In this document: positions 21,883 through 31,421 of the stretch, piece after piece
How the letters are laid out: every line of letters begins with the position of its first letter
Position numbering within the stretch: the stretch's first letter is position 1
NCBI GenBank assembly: GCA_021815925.1
Contig: JAKAZL010000002.1
Coordinates: 1-64,000 of the forward strand
Reading direction: 5' to 3'
Source of the DNA: Pseudomonadota bacterium
GTDB taxonomy: Bacteria > Pseudomonadota > Gammaproteobacteria > Steroidobacterales > Steroidobacteraceae
Length of the DNA: 64,000 bases
Notes under the pieces: model-generated
Told to the model about the DNA's origin: nothing
The model's database searches: none
The model's input: the letters and a program-made list of their open reading frames with translations, nothing else
Program-made: the position numbers and the translations under genes

Positions 21883-22020
21883 CTATTGAAGTGCTCCGCC
21901 ACGCGGCATTCGAGCGGATTCACGTCGAGCAACCGGCAGGCCCCGCGGGATCCACCCGACCCGGCGGCAGTGCGGGCTGTCCCGATGCGGCGGGCGCAAC
22001 CGTTTTCCTCCGGAGGCGAT

Positions 22021-23430
22021 ATGACACCGAGCGATGTACTGAAGCTGATCAAGGATAAAGACGTCAAGTTCGCGGACCTCAGGTTCACCGATACCCGAGG
22101 CAAGGAACAACACGTCACCATTCCGGCGCGCCTGGTCGATGAGGACCTGTTCCGCGACGGCAAGATGTTCGACGGCTCCTCGATCGCCGGTTGGAAGGGG
22201 ATCAACGAGTCGGACATGATCCTGATGCCGGAGTCGAAGACGGCGGTGATCGATCCGTTTTTCGAGGAAACCACCGTCAACCTGCGCTGCGACGTCGTCG
22301 AGCCGGCGACCATGCAGGGCTACGAGCGCGATCCGCGCTCGCTCGCCAAGCGCGCCGAGGCGTACCTGAAGTCCACGGGCATCGCCGACGGCGCGCTGTT
22401 CGGCCCCGAGAACGAATTCTTCATCTTCGACAGCGTGCGCTTCGGCAACGAGATGCGCGGCAGCTTCTACGCCATCGACTCCGTCCAGGGTGCCTGGAGC
22501 TCCGGCACCGAATTCGCCGAGGGCAACACCGGCCATCGTCCGGGCGTCAAGGGCGGCTACTTCCCGGTGCCGCCGGTCGATGCCTTCCAGGACATCCGCT
22601 CGGCCATGTGTCTGGCCTGCGAGGAGCTCGGACTGACGGTGGAAGTCCACCATCACGAGGTCGCCACCGGCGGCCAGGGCGAGATCGGCATCGGCGCCGG
22701 CACGCTGGTGCAGAAGGGCGACCAGGTGCAGCTGCTGAAATACGCGGTGCTCAACGTCGCGCAGCGCTACGGCAAGACCGCCACATTCATGCCCAAGCCC
22801 CTGGTCGGGGACAACGGCAGCGGCATGCACGTGCACCAATCGCTGCAGAAGGAAGGCAAGGCGCTGTTCGCCGGCGACAAGTACGGTGGCCTGTCGGACC
22901 TGGCGCTGTACTACATCGGTGGCATCATCAAGCACGCCAAGGCGCTCAACGCCTTCACCAACGCCGGCACCAACAGCTACAAGCGCCTGGTGCCGGGCTT
23001 CGAGGCGCCGGTCATGCTCGCCTACTCGGCGCGCAACCGCTCGGCCTCGATCCGCATTCCCTGGGTGTCGAACCCGAAGGCCCGGCGGATCGAGGTGCGC
23101 TTCCCCGACTCGAGCGCCAACCCGTACTTCGCCTTCGCCGCGATGATGCTCGCCGGCCTCGATGGCATCCAGAACAAGATCCATCCCGGCGAGCCGGCCG
23201 ACAAGGATCTGTATGACCTCGAGCCGGAGGAGGCCAAGCACATCCCGACGGTCTGCCACTCGCTCGACATGGCGCTCGAACACCTCGACAAGGACCGAGA
23301 GTTCCTGACCCGCGGGGGAGTGTTCACCAACGATGTGATCGACGCCTACATCGGGCTGAAGATGCAGGAAGTCACGCGCTTCCGCATGGCGACCCATCCG
23401 GTGGAGATGGAGCTGTATTACAGCTGCTGA
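22021..23430 (+). CDS. glnA: Glutamine synthetase (type I)
   Basis: This enzyme assimilates ammonia by converting glutamate, ATP and ammonium to glutamine in a dodecamer. The 469-residue length equals E. coli GlnA. Motifs seen are FDGSSIAGW, the metal and glutamate site [24 protein letters not shown] and NRSASIRIP. Tyr398 in DLYDLEPEE is the adenylylation site, so activity is likely controlled by GlnE. ATG at 22021 follows CCGGAGG. Transcription should be NtrC/sigma-54-dependent from the sites upstream, and ntrB-ntrC follow 0.8 kb downstream. Confidence 0.98.
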   Translation: MTPSDVLKLIKDKDVKFADLRFTDTRGKEQHVTIPARLVDEDLFRDGKMFDGSSIAGWKGINESDMILMPESKTAVIDPFFEETTVNLRCDVVEPATMQGYERDPRSLAKRAEAYLKSTGIADGALFGPENEFFIFDSVRFGNEMRGSFYAIDSVQGAWSSGTEFAEGNTGHRPGVKGGYFPVPPVDAFQDIRSAMCLACEELGLTVEVHHHEVATGGQGEIGIGAGTLVQKGDQVQLLKYAVLNVAQRYGKTATFMPKPLVGDNGSGMHVHQSLQKEGKALFAGDKYGGLSDLALYYIGGIIKHAKALNAFTNAGTNSYKRLVPGFEAPVMLAYSARNRSASIRIPWVSNPKARRIEVRFPDSSANPYFAFAAMMLAGLDGIQNKIHPGEPADKDLYDLEPEEAKHIPTVCHSLDMALEHLDKDREFLTRGGVFTNDVIDAYIGLKMQEVTRFRMATHPVEMELYYSC

Positions 23431-23465
23431 GCGCCCGTGGACGAGCCGTTCTCACTGCGCGCCGC

Positions 23466-23492
23466 GGCCGCTCCCTTGACCGGGGAGCGGCC
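23466..23492 (+). terminator. Hairpin after glnA
   Basis: GGCCGCTCCC (23466-23475) pairs perfectly with 23483-23492 across a 7-base loop, 36 bp after the glnA stop. No T-run follows, so it may be a partial terminator or a 3'-end stabiliser limiting readthrough into ntrBC. Confidence 0.5.
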
Positions 23493-23578
23493 CGGCGTGC
23501 GGGGGGATCCCGTCGCCGCCCCGCGACAGGCCGGTGCTCTTTTGTACTCGGCCCGCCAAGGGGATATGCTCCGGGCTC

Positions 23579-24157
23579 ATGAGAGCTTCGCGCTTGATCC
23601 TGCGGCCGGTGCTGACCGTGGTGCTGTGTGCCGGGCTGTGCGCCGTCGCCTGGGCCGCGAACGGCAACGGCGGGGATTCCACGGTCTACAAATGGGTCGA
23701 CGCCCACGGCGTCATCCACTACAGCGACCATCCGCACCCGAACGCCACCAAGCTCAGCATCAAGGGCGCGCAGACCTACGCGCCACCGCCGCCGATGCCC
23801 GCGGATCTGGAGGCGACGCCGGCCCCGGCCGACACCCAGCCGGCACATGCCTACAGCAGCTGTCACATCGCGCAGCCGCACGAGCAGCAGATGCTGATGA
23901 ACGTCCATCAGACCACGGCGGTGGTACGCACCGACCCGCCGCTGTTCACCGGCAACCACGTGCAGCTGTATCTCGACGGGCGACGCATGCCGGGCGATGG
24001 GCCGGCGTTCACGTTCCCGGTCTTCCGCGGCCAGCATTCGGTCTCGGCAGTGGTCGTGAACCGCTTCGGGCAGATCGTCTGCGAGACCTCGACCGTGACC
24101 TTCTTCGTCCACCAGCCGTCGATCCAGAACCCGCACAATCCCGTGCATCCGCACTGA
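23579..24157 (+). CDS. DUF4124-domain exported protein
   Basis: The 192-residue protein has a signal peptide (VLTVVLCAGLCAVAWA, cut near residue 26). The short DUF4124 motif YKWVDAHGVIHYSDHP follows at about 37-52. A Pro-rich linker and a C-terminal domain of Ig-like character (about 100-185) complete it. DUF4124 proteins are periplasmic or surface proteins of unknown role. This one sits between glnA and ntrB, a position I recall for such genes in related gammaproteobacteria. ATG at 23579 is chosen for the signal peptide. Confidence 0.8.
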   Translation: MRASRLILRPVLTVVLCAGLCAVAWAANGNGGDSTVYKWVDAHGVIHYSDHPHPNATKLSIKGAQTYAPPPPMPADLEATPAPADTQPAHAYSSCHIAQPHEQQMLMNVHQTTAVVRTDPPLFTGNHVQLYLDGRRMPGDGPAFTFPVFRGQHSVSAVVVNRFGQIVCETSTVTFFVHQPSIQNPHNPVHPH

Positions 24158-24193
24158 GGTCCGCTGTCCGCGCGGCGCCGGCGGGAGTCCGCC

Positions 24194-25288
24194 GTGCGCT
24201 TTGAGCCCGGCGCGCCGTCGGCGCTCGCGCACTTCGATCCGGCCGGGCTGTTCGACACCCTCTCCACCGGCATCATCGTGCTCGATGCGCAGCTGTGCGC
24301 CATCTACGCCAACGTGGCCGCGCAGGATCTGCTCGCCTTCAGCCTGAACCAGGCGCGTGGCCGGCCGTTCACCGACTTCCTCTCCGAGAGCAGCGGCCTG
24401 CCGGCGCTGCTGCGCCGGGCGCTCGCAACCGGCGAGGGCATCGCCGACCGGGAGTTGCTCGTGCGGCCTCTGGCCACGCCGCGCGAGACCCGCACGCTCG
24501 ATGTGACCCTCACGCCGCTCGAAGGACAGATCACCGGCAATCACCTGCTCCTCGAGCTTGCCGACGCCACGCAGCGCCAGCGCATCACGCGCGAGAACGA
24601 TCTGCTGGCGCGCCTCGATGGCAGCCGGCTCATGATCCGCCAGCTGGCGCACGAGATCAAAAATCCCCTCGGCGGGCTGCGCGGGGCGGCGCAGCTGCTC
24701 GAGCGCGAGCTGCCGGCCGAGGAGCTGAAGGAATACACCCGCGTCATCATCGGGGAGGCGGACCGGCTGGCCGCCCTGGTCGACTCGATCGCCGGACCCA
24801 TGCGCGCGCCGGACAAGTCGGTGCTGAACGTGCACGAGATCTGCGAACATGTTTTCCGCCTGCTGCGCGCCGAAGCGCCCGCCGACGTCATGATCGAGCG
24901 CGATTACGATCCAAGCCTGCCGATGGCGATCCTCGACCGTCATCAGCTCATCCAGGCTCTGCTCAACGTGGCGCGCAACGCGTTGCAGGCGCTCGCCGGC
25001 CGGGGCCGCATCGTGCTGCGCACGCGTGCGCTGACCAACGTCAGCATCGGCTCGACGCGCCACCGGCTGGTGGCGAGCGTGCAGGTGCAGGACGATGGGC
25101 CCGGCGTGCCGCCGGAGCTGCACACGAGCCTGTTCTACCCGCTGGTCACCGGCCGGCCCGATGGGACCGGTCTCGGTCTCGCCGTGGCGCAGGAGCTCGT
25201 GAGCCGCAACGGCGGGCTGATCGAATTCGACAGCGAGCCGGGTCGGACGCTGTTCACCCTGTTGCTGCCACTCGGGGAGAGCGCATGA
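24194..25288 (+). CDS. ntrB: Nitrogen regulation sensor kinase NtrB
   Basis: NtrB phosphorylates or dephosphorylates NtrC according to PII signalling of nitrogen status. The 364-residue protein starts at GTG 24194 with GGGAG upstream. A PAS-like sensor lies at about 15-125. The phospho-acceptor His153 is in LAHEIKNPLGG. ATPase boxes include NVARNALQAL, DDGPGVPPEL and GTGLGLAVAQEL. No membrane segment is seen, consistent with a cytoplasmic kinase. It overlaps ntrC by four bases (ATGA). Confidence 0.95.
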   Translation: MRFEPGAPSALAHFDPAGLFDTLSTGIIVLDAQLCAIYANVAAQDLLAFSLNQARGRPFTDFLSESSGLPALLRRALATGEGIADRELLVRPLATPRETRTLDVTLTPLEGQITGNHLLLELADATQRQRITRENDLLARLDGSRLMIRQLAHEIKNPLGGLRGAAQLLERELPAEELKEYTRVIIGEADRLAALVDSIAGPMRAPDKSVLNVHEICEHVFRLLRAEAPADVMIERDYDPSLPMAILDRHQLIQALLNVARNALQALAGRGRIVLRTRALTNVSIGSTRHRLVASVQVQDDGPGVPPELHTSLFYPLVTGRPDGTGLGLAVAQELVSRNGGLIEFDSEPGRTLFTLLLPLGESA

Positions 25289-26712
25289 ACCAGGCGCTGC
25301 GGGTATGGGTCATCGACGACGACGCGTCGATCCGTTGGGTGCTCGAGCGCGCGCTGCGCAACGGGGGACTGATCGCGCGCGCCTTCGAGTCGGCCGAGCC
25401 GGCACTCGAGGCGCTGCGTCGGGACAGCCCGGACGTGCTGATGACCGACATCCGGATGCCGGGGCGCTCCGGACTCGACCTGCTCAGGCGCGTGCGCGAC
25501 ACGCGCCCGGATCTGCCCGTCATCGTCATGACCGCGCATTCGGATCTGGGCAGCGCCGTATCCGCGTACGAGGGCGGCGCATTCGAGTACCTGCCCAAGC
25601 CCTTCGACATCGACCAGGCCGTGGCGCTGGTGCGCCGCGCGGCCAGCATCCAGCCGGCTGCGCCCGCGGCGGGCGGCGCCGAAGCGGACATCCCGGAGCT
25701 GCTCGGCACCGCGCCGGCCATGCAGCAGGTGTTCCGTGGCATCGGCCGGCTGTCCCGCTCGAGCGTGACGGTGCTGATCACCGGGGAGTCGGGTACCGGC
25801 AAGGAGCTGGTGGCGCGCGCCCTGCACGTCCACAGCCCGCGCGCCGCGCGGCCCTTCATCGCGCTCAACACCGCGGCGATTCCCGGTGATCTGCTGGAGT
25901 CCGAGCTGTTCGGTCACGAGCGTGGCGCGTTCACCGGCGCCGATGCTCAGCGCCGCGGCCGCTTCGAGCAGGCCGATGGCGGCACGCTGTTCCTCGATGA
26001 GATCGGCGACATGTCGACGACGCTGCAGACCCGGCTGCTGCGCGTGCTCGCGGAGGGCGAGTTCTACCGGGTCGGTGGTCAGACGCCCATCCGCGTCGAC
26101 GTGCGCGTCATCGCCGCCACGCACCAGAATCTGCAGGAGCGGGTGGCGCAGGGTTCGTTCCGCGAGGACCTGTATCACCGCCTGAACGTCATCCGTCTGC
26201 GGCTGCCGCCGCTGCGCGAGCGGGCCGAGGACATTCCGCAGCTGCTGCGTCACTACCTGCGGATCGCCGCCCGTGACCTCGGGATCGAGGCGAAGTCGCT
26301 GGCCCCGCAAGCCGAGCGCCGCCTCGGCGCCTACGGCTGGCCGGGCAACGTGCGCGAGCTGGTCAACGTCTGCCGCCGCCTCTCGGTGCTGGCCCCGGGC
26401 AGCGTCATCGGCAGCGAGGACCTGCCGCCGGAGATCGACGGGCTGGGCGGCGGCGCTGAGCCCGACTGGAAGCGCGCGCTCGAGGACTGGGCGGTGCGCC
26501 AGGCCGCGAGCGGCGAGGGTGCGCTGCTGGAGCTCGCGCAGCCGGAGTTCGAGCGCATCCTGATCCGCGCGGCTCTGCAGCGCACGCAGGGCCACCGTCA
26601 GGAGGCCGCACGGCTCCTCGGATGGGGTCGCAACACCCTGACACGAAAGTTGAAGGAGCTGGCGCTCGAGACGCCCGGTTCACCCGGCGAGGGGACCGAG
26701 TCCGAGGGCTGA
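25285..26712 (+). CDS. ntrC: Nitrogen regulation response regulator NtrC
   Basis: NtrC is the sigma-54 activator that should drive the upstream glnA promoter. It has 475 residues. The receiver domain has acidic residues DDD at 11-13 and phospho-acceptor Asp55 (TDIRMPG). The AAA+ domain has GESGTGKE, the sigma-54-contact loop GAFTGA and FLDEIGDM. The C-terminal Fis-type helix-turn-helix is [21 protein letters not shown]. Start ATG 25285 overlaps the ntrB stop. Confidence 0.96.
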   Translation: MNQALRVWVIDDDASIRWVLERALRNGGLIARAFESAEPALEALRRDSPDVLMTDIRMPGRSGLDLLRRVRDTRPDLPVIVMTAHSDLGSAVSAYEGGAFEYLPKPFDIDQAVALVRRAASIQPAAPAAGGAEADIPELLGTAPAMQQVFRGIGRLSRSSVTVLITGESGTGKELVARALHVHSPRAARPFIALNTAAIPGDLLESELFGHERGAFTGADAQRRGRFEQADGGTLFLDEIGDMSTTLQTRLLRVLAEGEFYRVGGQTPIRVDVRVIAATHQNLQERVAQGSFREDLYHRLNVIRLRLPPLRERAEDIPQLLRHYLRIAARDLGIEAKSLAPQAERRLGAYGWPGNVRELVNVCRRLSVLAPGSVIGSEDLPPEIDGLGGGAEPDWKRALEDWAVRQAASGEGALLELAQPEFERILIRAALQRTQGHRQEAARLLGWGRNTLTRKLKELALETPGSPGEGTESEG

Positions 26713-26740
26713 TCGTCCGCCGGCGCGCGCCGCGCGTGGC

Positions 26741-27688
26741 TCAGACGCGCAGCGTTCCGGTGAGCTCGGTGACGGCGCCGAAGCCGTGCTCGCGCAGGTA
26801 GTCCGCGACGCCCGCGTTGATGCGCTTGCAGACCATGGGGTCGTAGAACAGCGCCGTGCCGAGGCCCACCGCGCTCGCGCCGGCAATGAGGAACTCGATC
26901 GCGTCCGCAGCCGTCGTGATGCCGCCCTGGCCGATGATCGGTATGCCGTGCTTGCGCGCCACGTCATAGACCTGGTGCACCTTGAGCAGTGCGATCGGCT
27001 TGATCGCCGGGCCGGAGAGCCCCCCCTGGATGTTGCCGATCACCGGACGGCGGGTGTGCGCATCGATGGCCATGCCCATCACGGTGTTGATCACCGCCAG
27101 CGCATCCGTTCCCGCCTCGATGCAGCGGCGGGCGTTCTCACGGATGTCGGTCTGGTTGGGTGAGAGCTTGGTGATGAGCGGCTTGCCGGTGACGCGCCGG
27201 CAGGCCTCGACCACCTGCGCGGACATGTCCGGGTAGTTGCCGAAGGCGACGCCGCCCTCCTTGACGTTCGGGCAGGAGATGTTGATTTCGATGGCATCGA
27301 TCGGCGATTGATCGAACAGCCGGGTCACCTCGGCGTACTCCTCGACCGTCGAGCCGGACACGTTGGCGATGAAGCGTGTCTCGCTGAAGTCGAGCTCGGG
27401 CAGGATGCGCTCGATGACGTGCTCGGCGCCGGGGTTCTGCAGCCCGATCGCGTTCAACATGCCCGCCGGTGTCTCGTAGACGCGGTGCGGTGGATTGCCG
27501 AGTCGCGCGGTGAGCGTCGTGCCCTTCAGGACGATGGCGCCGGCGTCGCGGTTGGAGAATCCCTCGATGCGCGTGTACTCCTCGGCGAAGCCCACGCAGC
27601 CCGACAGCAGCACGATGGGCGAGGCGAGATGCAGACCGCAGAATCTCAGCTGCAGCGCGTCGGCGGGAGTTGGCGATGGCGGGGTCAT
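26741..27688 (-). CDS. pyrD: Dihydroorotate dehydrogenase, class 1-like
   Basis: It should oxidise dihydroorotate to orotate in pyrimidine synthesis. The 315-residue protein has the FMN barrel with catalytic Cys139 in INISCPN. Cys instead of Ser, and no N-terminal membrane extension, place it in class 1 and not in the class 2 typical of gammaproteobacteria. KEGGVAFG and GQGGITTAADAIEF resemble class 1B. Class 1B enzymes need the PyrK electron-transfer partner, and no pyrK is adjacent. A related FMN dehydrogenase function is therefore possible. Confidence 0.82.
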   Translation of the reverse strand: MTPPSPTPADALQLRFCGLHLASPIVLLSGCVGFAEEYTRIEGFSNRDAGAIVLKGTTLTARLGNPPHRVYETPAGMLNAIGLQNPGAEHVIERILPELDFSETRFIANVSGSTVEEYAEVTRLFDQSPIDAIEINISCPNVKEGGVAFGNYPDMSAQVVEACRRVTGKPLITKLSPNQTDIRENARRCIEAGTDALAVINTVMGMAIDAHTRRPVIGNIQGGLSGPAIKPIALLKVHQVYDVARKHGIPIIGQGGITTAADAIEFLIAGASAVGLGTALFYDPMVCKRINAGVADYLREHGFGAVTELTGTLRV

Positions 27689-27763
27689 GGGAGGATTGCA
27701 GTGCAGGACCGGGGCGCGCCGGCAGGCCGTCGATTATCGCATCCCGCGCGCACCGGCACGACC

Positions 27764-28141
27764 TCAATCCCGGTGGATGTGGATCTGGATGCGCCCCTTC
27801 GGCCCGATCAGCCAGGAGGCCAGCCATCCGGCCAGCCAGACGATGAGCGCGGCCTCGAATGCGCTCCAGAAGCCGCCGGTGAGATGAAAGCCGGGCAGCA
27901 TCCAGGCGACGAGCGCGAGCATCGCGGCATTGACCACCAGCAGGAACACGCCCAGCGTCAGGAGCGTCAACGGCAGCGTCAGCAGTATCACGACCGGACG
28001 CACGATGGCGTTGACGATGCCGAGCAACAGTCCGGCGAGCACCAGCGTGCCCGGATCATCGATGCGGATACCCGGAACCCAGCGTGTTGCGACCCACAAA
28101 CCCAGGGCGGTGATCACCGCGCGCAGCACGAATGAGGTCAC
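27764..28141 (-). CDS. Four-helix phage-holin-family (PF04020-like) membrane protein
   Basis: The 125-residue protein is almost entirely hydrophobic with about four membrane helices. The phrase GIRIDDPGTLVLAGLLLGIVN and the central RPVVILLTLPL resemble the small mycobacterial-holin-like superfamily of bacterial membrane proteins. The name does not imply phage origin. GTG at 28141 overlaps the preceding gene's stop (GTGA), supporting this start over the longer frame. Function unknown. Confidence 0.78.
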   Translation of the reverse strand: MTSFVLRAVITALGLWVATRWVPGIRIDDPGTLVLAGLLLGIVNAIVRPVVILLTLPLTLLTLGVFLLVVNAAMLALVAWMLPGFHLTGGFWSAFEAALIVWLAGWLASWLIGPKGRIQIHIHRD

Positions 28142-28590
28142 GCGCCCTCCGCATCGTCGAGTGATTCGAGCAGTGCCCTCAGGCGCACCAGCGCGGCCTG
28201 CCAGCCGGTCCGCTGACGCAGATAGGGGATATCCCACTCGGGAGTGCCGGGCACGCCGGAGCCGAGCAGCCGCAAAATGGTGCCCGAACGGGATGGCTCG
28301 AGGATGAAATCATCGACCAGGGCGCTGTCGGCCGGCGGCAGCGCCGGGGAGGGCAGATAGATCAGTCGCAGCCGTTTGCCCGGGACGAACACATCGATGC
28401 AGGCCTCGAGCTCGGTGAGCCGGTCGACGCGCGCGCGGAACAACCCGCCCGGCCGTGCGCTGATCAGCGCATCGGGCGAGCACCACTGCGCGAGCAGCCG
28501 CGAATCGGTGAGCGCCGCCCAGACCGGGGTGAGGCCGGTGCGCAGGTCGAGCCGATGGGCGTAGCCCCGGGTCTTCTCCATGCGCGCCAT
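28138..28590 (-). CDS. SRPBCC/AHSA1-like domain protein
   Basis: The 150-residue protein resembles START/AHSA1 ligand-binding folds: WAALTDSRLLAQWCSPD near the N-terminus, GGLFRARVD, then strands and a C-terminal helix GWQAALVRLRALLES. Function is unknown; such proteins bind hydrophobic ligands or act as co-chaperone-like factors. Start ATG 28590 (MARMEKTRG) or 28581. Its stop overlaps the start of the next membrane-protein gene by four bases. Confidence 0.7.
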   Translation of the reverse strand: MARMEKTRGYAHRLDLRTGLTPVWAALTDSRLLAQWCSPDALISARPGGLFRARVDRLTELEACIDVFVPGKRLRLIYLPSPALPPADSALVDDFILEPSRSGTILRLLGSGVPGTPEWDIPYLRQRTGWQAALVRLRALLESLDDAEGA

Positions 28591-28730
28591 TGTGCCATCG
28601 CGCCGATGCGCGTGCAGTGTGGCCCCGGAGGCGAACCTGCGGCACGCCGAGCGGCGAGCGGGCACAATAGCGCCGCCCGCCGCGGCGCGGGTCGGTATCC
28701 GTTCCCCACCCCCGTACTCTGGAGGCCCCG

Positions 28731-29123
28731 ATGGCGCTCGTCGACCTGGTGATCGTGCTGGCCCTGCTGCAGTTCTTCGCATTCGGCATGGCCGTCGGCA
28801 AGGCGCGTGAGACCTACCGCGTGGCGGCCCCGGCGACCCACGGCAACGACATGTTCGAGCGCTATTACCGGGTGCAGATGAACACCCTCGAGCTGCTGGT
28901 GATGTTGCTTCCCGCGCTGTGGCTGTTCGCCCGCTACCTGAGCCCCGCCACGGCCGCCGGCCTCGGGGGGGTGTATCTGATCGGCCGGCTGGTGTACTTC
29001 CGCGCCTACGTGAGGGACCCCAAGACGCGCACGCTGGGTTTCGCGCTGTCCTCCGCGCCGCTCGTGCTGCTGCTGCTCGGGGCGCTGTTCGGCGCGGCGC
29101 GCGCCGCCTGGCACGTGCTCTGA
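28731..29123 (+). CDS. MAPEG-family membrane protein
   Basis: The 130-residue protein has four predicted membrane helices and the MAPEG pattern: ERYYRVQMNTLE in the first loop and RLVYFRAYVRDPKTRTLGF later. Eukaryotic relatives are glutathione-dependent eicosanoid enzymes; bacterial members are mostly uncharacterised. TGGAGG sits just upstream of ATG 28731. It is the only plus-strand gene here, convergent with gpsA 7 bp away. Confidence 0.85.
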   Translation: MALVDLVIVLALLQFFAFGMAVGKARETYRVAAPATHGNDMFERYYRVQMNTLELLVMLLPALWLFARYLSPATAAGLGGVYLIGRLVYFRAYVRDPKTRTLGFALSSAPLVLLLLGALFGAARAAWHVL

Positions 29124-29130
29124 GGGCCGC

Positions 29131-30150
29131 TCACTCAGCTTCCGGCCTGATCGGCCGGCGCATCAGCTCGCGCACGGCCTCGCGCGGCGGGACTGATTCG
29201 TACAGCACCCGGTAGACGCTCTCGCTGAGCGGCATCTCGACGCCCTGGCGGGCGGCCACGTCGTGCAGCGCCCGTGCGGCCGGGTAGCCCTCGACGACCT
29301 GCCCGATGGCCGCGAGCGCCTCGGCCGGTGTCCGTCCGGCGGCCAGCAGCAGTCCGAAGCGCCGGTTGCGCGACTGATCGTCGGTGCAGGTCAGCACCAG
29401 ATCCCCCAGGCCGGCGAGCCCCATGAAGGTCTCGCGCCGGGCGCCGAGCGCCACGCCGAAGCGCATCATCTCGGCAAGTCCGCGCGTGATCAGCGCCACG
29501 CGGGTGTTGGCGCCGAAACCCAGCCCGTCGGACAGCCCCGCACCGACCGCCAGCACGTTCTTGACGGCGCCGCCGATTTCGACGCCGACGATGTCGGTGG
29601 AGGTGTAGGCGCGGAAGTTGTCGGCCGACAAATCCTGCGCCAGGGACGTGGCGAAGGCGGCATCGGCCGAGGCGATCGTCATGGCGGTCGGCAGGCCTGC
29701 GCCCACCTCGCGGGCGAACGTCGGACCGGAGAGCACCGCGACCGAGCGTCCGGGCCCGAGCACTTCGTGCGCCACCTGGTGCGGCAGCAGTCCGGAGGTC
29801 AGCTCGAAGCCCTTGGTGGCCCAGGCGAGCTGCGTATCCTGTCCGAGCAGTGGAGCGACCTGCTCGAGCAGCGCGCGCAAGGCGTGACTCGGCACGGCGA
29901 TCAGCAGGTCCCGGGCGCCCGCGAGCGCCGCCCCGAGGTCCGGCTGCACCTGCAGGGCCTCGGGGAACGTGCCGGAAGGCAGATAGCGCTCATTGCGGCG
30001 CGTGCGGGCCATGAGCGCCATCTGCGCCCGGTCACGGCCCCACAGGCGCGTCGGTCGGCCGCTGCGCGCGAACTGCACCGCGAGCGCCGTCCCCCACGAA
30101 CCCGCGCCCAGCACGGCCACCGGCCGGTCGCTCCCGGATGTGGCGCTCAT
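29131..30150 (-). CDS. gpsA: Glycerol-3-phosphate dehydrogenase [NAD(P)+]
   Basis: GpsA reduces dihydroxyacetone phosphate to sn-glycerol 3-phosphate for phospholipid synthesis. It has 339 residues: the Rossmann motif VLGAGSWGTALA, then SGPTFAREV, the catalytic Lys in GGAVKNVLAVGAG, and GLGDLVLTCT with SRNRRFG. Length and motifs match E. coli GpsA (339). It is followed by no other leftward gene. It lies 22 bp after secB, an arrangement shared with enterobacteria. Confidence 0.97.
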   Translation of the reverse strand: MSATSGSDRPVAVLGAGSWGTALAVQFARSGRPTRLWGRDRAQMALMARTRRNERYLPSGTFPEALQVQPDLGAALAGARDLLIAVPSHALRALLEQVAPLLGQDTQLAWATKGFELTSGLLPHQVAHEVLGPGRSVAVLSGPTFAREVGAGLPTAMTIASADAAFATSLAQDLSADNFRAYTSTDIVGVEIGGAVKNVLAVGAGLSDGLGFGANTRVALITRGLAEMMRFGVALGARRETFMGLAGLGDLVLTCTDDQSRNRRFGLLLAAGRTPAEALAAIGQVVEGYPAARALHDVAARQGVEMPLSESVYRVLYESVPPREAVRELMRRPIRPEAE

Positions 30151-30172
30151 GGTCGGGCGCGGGCCGCGCGGC

Positions 30173-30658
30173 TCAGTTGGCCTGCTGGTTGGCCGGCATG
30201 CCCTGCGGGTTCTGATTCGCCGCGTACAGCGCGTCGAAATTCACCGGCGGCAGCAGCAGCTGCGGGAAGCCGCCCTGCGTGACCAGGTGGGAGACCTGGG
30301 CGCGGGCGTACGGGAAGAGCACTCCCGGGCAGATCGCCCCGACGGCGCGCTTGGTGTCCTCCTCGGACAGGTTGCGCAGCAGGAATACGCCGGCCTGCTT
30401 GACCTCGACCAGGAAGGCGGTCGTCTCGCCCTGCTTCGCCGAGACGGTCACCGTCAGCACCACTTCCTGCACGTCGGGCGCCAGCGCCGCCACCGCGGTC
30501 TGCAGATCGAGGTTGATCTGCGGATTCCAGGTGCCGTCGCCGCGCGGGCCGTTCGGGGCCTCGTAGGAGCAGTCCTTCAGGTAGACGTGCTGCAGCTGCA
30601 GGATCGGGCCGTTGGCATCGTCGGGGGCCGGCACGGTGCCGGGGGCTTCATTCGCCAT
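30173..30658 (-). CDS. secB: Protein-export chaperone SecB
   Basis: SecB is a homotetrameric chaperone that keeps preproteins unfolded and delivers them to SecA. It has 161 residues (E. coli 155). Typical segments are LQHVYLKDCSYEAPN, the substrate groove strands and CPGVLFPYAR with PPVNFDALY. It lies between grxC and gpsA as in E. coli and relatives, with 3 bp to grxC. Confidence 0.97.
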   Translation of the reverse strand: MANEAPGTVPAPDDANGPILQLQHVYLKDCSYEAPNGPRGDGTWNPQINLDLQTAVAALAPDVQEVVLTVTVSAKQGETTAFLVEVKQAGVFLLRNLSEEDTKRAVGAICPGVLFPYARAQVSHLVTQGGFPQLLLPPVNFDALYAANQNPQGMPANQQAN

Positions 30659-30661
30659 GAT

Positions 30662-30928
30662 TCAGACTCCACTTTGTAAAAGCTTGTCGAGGCCGCCGCG
30701 GGCCTCGAGCGCGTAAAGATCGTCACACCCGCCGACGTGCGCATCGCCGACGAAAATCTGTGGCACCGTGTGTCGCTGGCTGCGGGCCGTCATCTCGGCG
30801 CGCGCCTCCGGGAACTCGTCCACGTCGATTTCCTGGAAATCGATTTCCTTGCGGCGCAGCAGCTCGCGCGCGCGCGCGCAGTACGGACACCAGCTGGTGG
30901 CGTACATGAGCACCCTCGGTGCGCTCAT
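30662..30928 (-). CDS. grxC: Glutaredoxin 3
   Basis: This 88-residue glutathione-dependent thiol reductase has the active site CPYC (residues 14-17), the cis-Pro TVPQIFV and the glutathione-site GGCDDL. It starts by overlapping the rhodanese gene (ATGA) and precedes secB. It probably belongs to a rhodanese-grxC-secB-gpsA operon that pairs redox control with export. Confidence 0.96.
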   Translation of the reverse strand: MSAPRVLMYATSWCPYCARARELLRRKEIDFQEIDVDEFPEARAEMTARSQRHTVPQIFVGDAHVGGCDDLYALEARGGLDKLLQSGV

Positions 30929-31368
30929 GCGTTGCTTCCCGCACCCTTCTCCAGCGGCAGCTGCTCGCTGCGCCAGGCCGAGATGCCGCCGCGCAGGTTC
31001 GTCGCCTGCGCGAAACCCTGCCCGCGCAGCTGGCGCACGGCCGATGCGGCCAGCGAGCCGCTGTTGCAGTAGACGATGATCGGCTTCTGCTTGTACTTCT
31101 TCAGCAGCTCGGCGCCGCGCAGAATTTGCTCGCCGTCCATCCGTCGCGCCCCCGACACGTGGCCGGCCGCAAACTGATCCGCGGGGCGCAGGTCGATGGT
31201 GAGCGCGCCGCGGTTCATCAGCTGCACGGCCTGCTGCGGCGAGACCGAGGCGAAACTCTCCCCGCGGGCGCGAATCTCAATCAGGACCGCGAGCAGGGCC
31301 ACGGCTGCGGTTGCCGCGACCAGCCAGGGATGAAGATGAATGTATTGGGTAAGATGATCCGTGAACAC
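30925..31368 (-). CDS. Membrane-anchored rhodanese (YibN-like)
   Basis: The 147-residue protein has one N-terminal membrane helix (about 14-32) and a rhodanese domain with active-site loop CNSGSLA (Cys near 103), so sulfur transfer is possible. The IDLRPADQF and GHVSGA motifs fit the family. GTG start at 31368; no strong ribosome-binding site is visible. It overlaps grxC by four bases and is divergent from envC across 53 bp. Confidence 0.88.
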   Translation of the reverse strand: MFTDHLTQYIHLHPWLVAATAAVALLAVLIEIRARGESFASVSPQQAVQLMNRGALTIDLRPADQFAAGHVSGARRMDGEQILRGAELLKKYKQKPIIVYCNSGSLAASAVRQLRGQGFAQATNLRGGISAWRSEQLPLEKGAGSNA

Positions 31369-31421
31369 TGGGGTGAGAAGATCACATCGGCCGCCAAAAG
31401 GTCGCGCATTATAGCGCCCCT

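Noticed and set aside
27764-28141. Phage-holin-family protein as a sign of a prophage
   Set aside because: The family name covers ordinary small bacterial membrane proteins; no phage gene is nearby.
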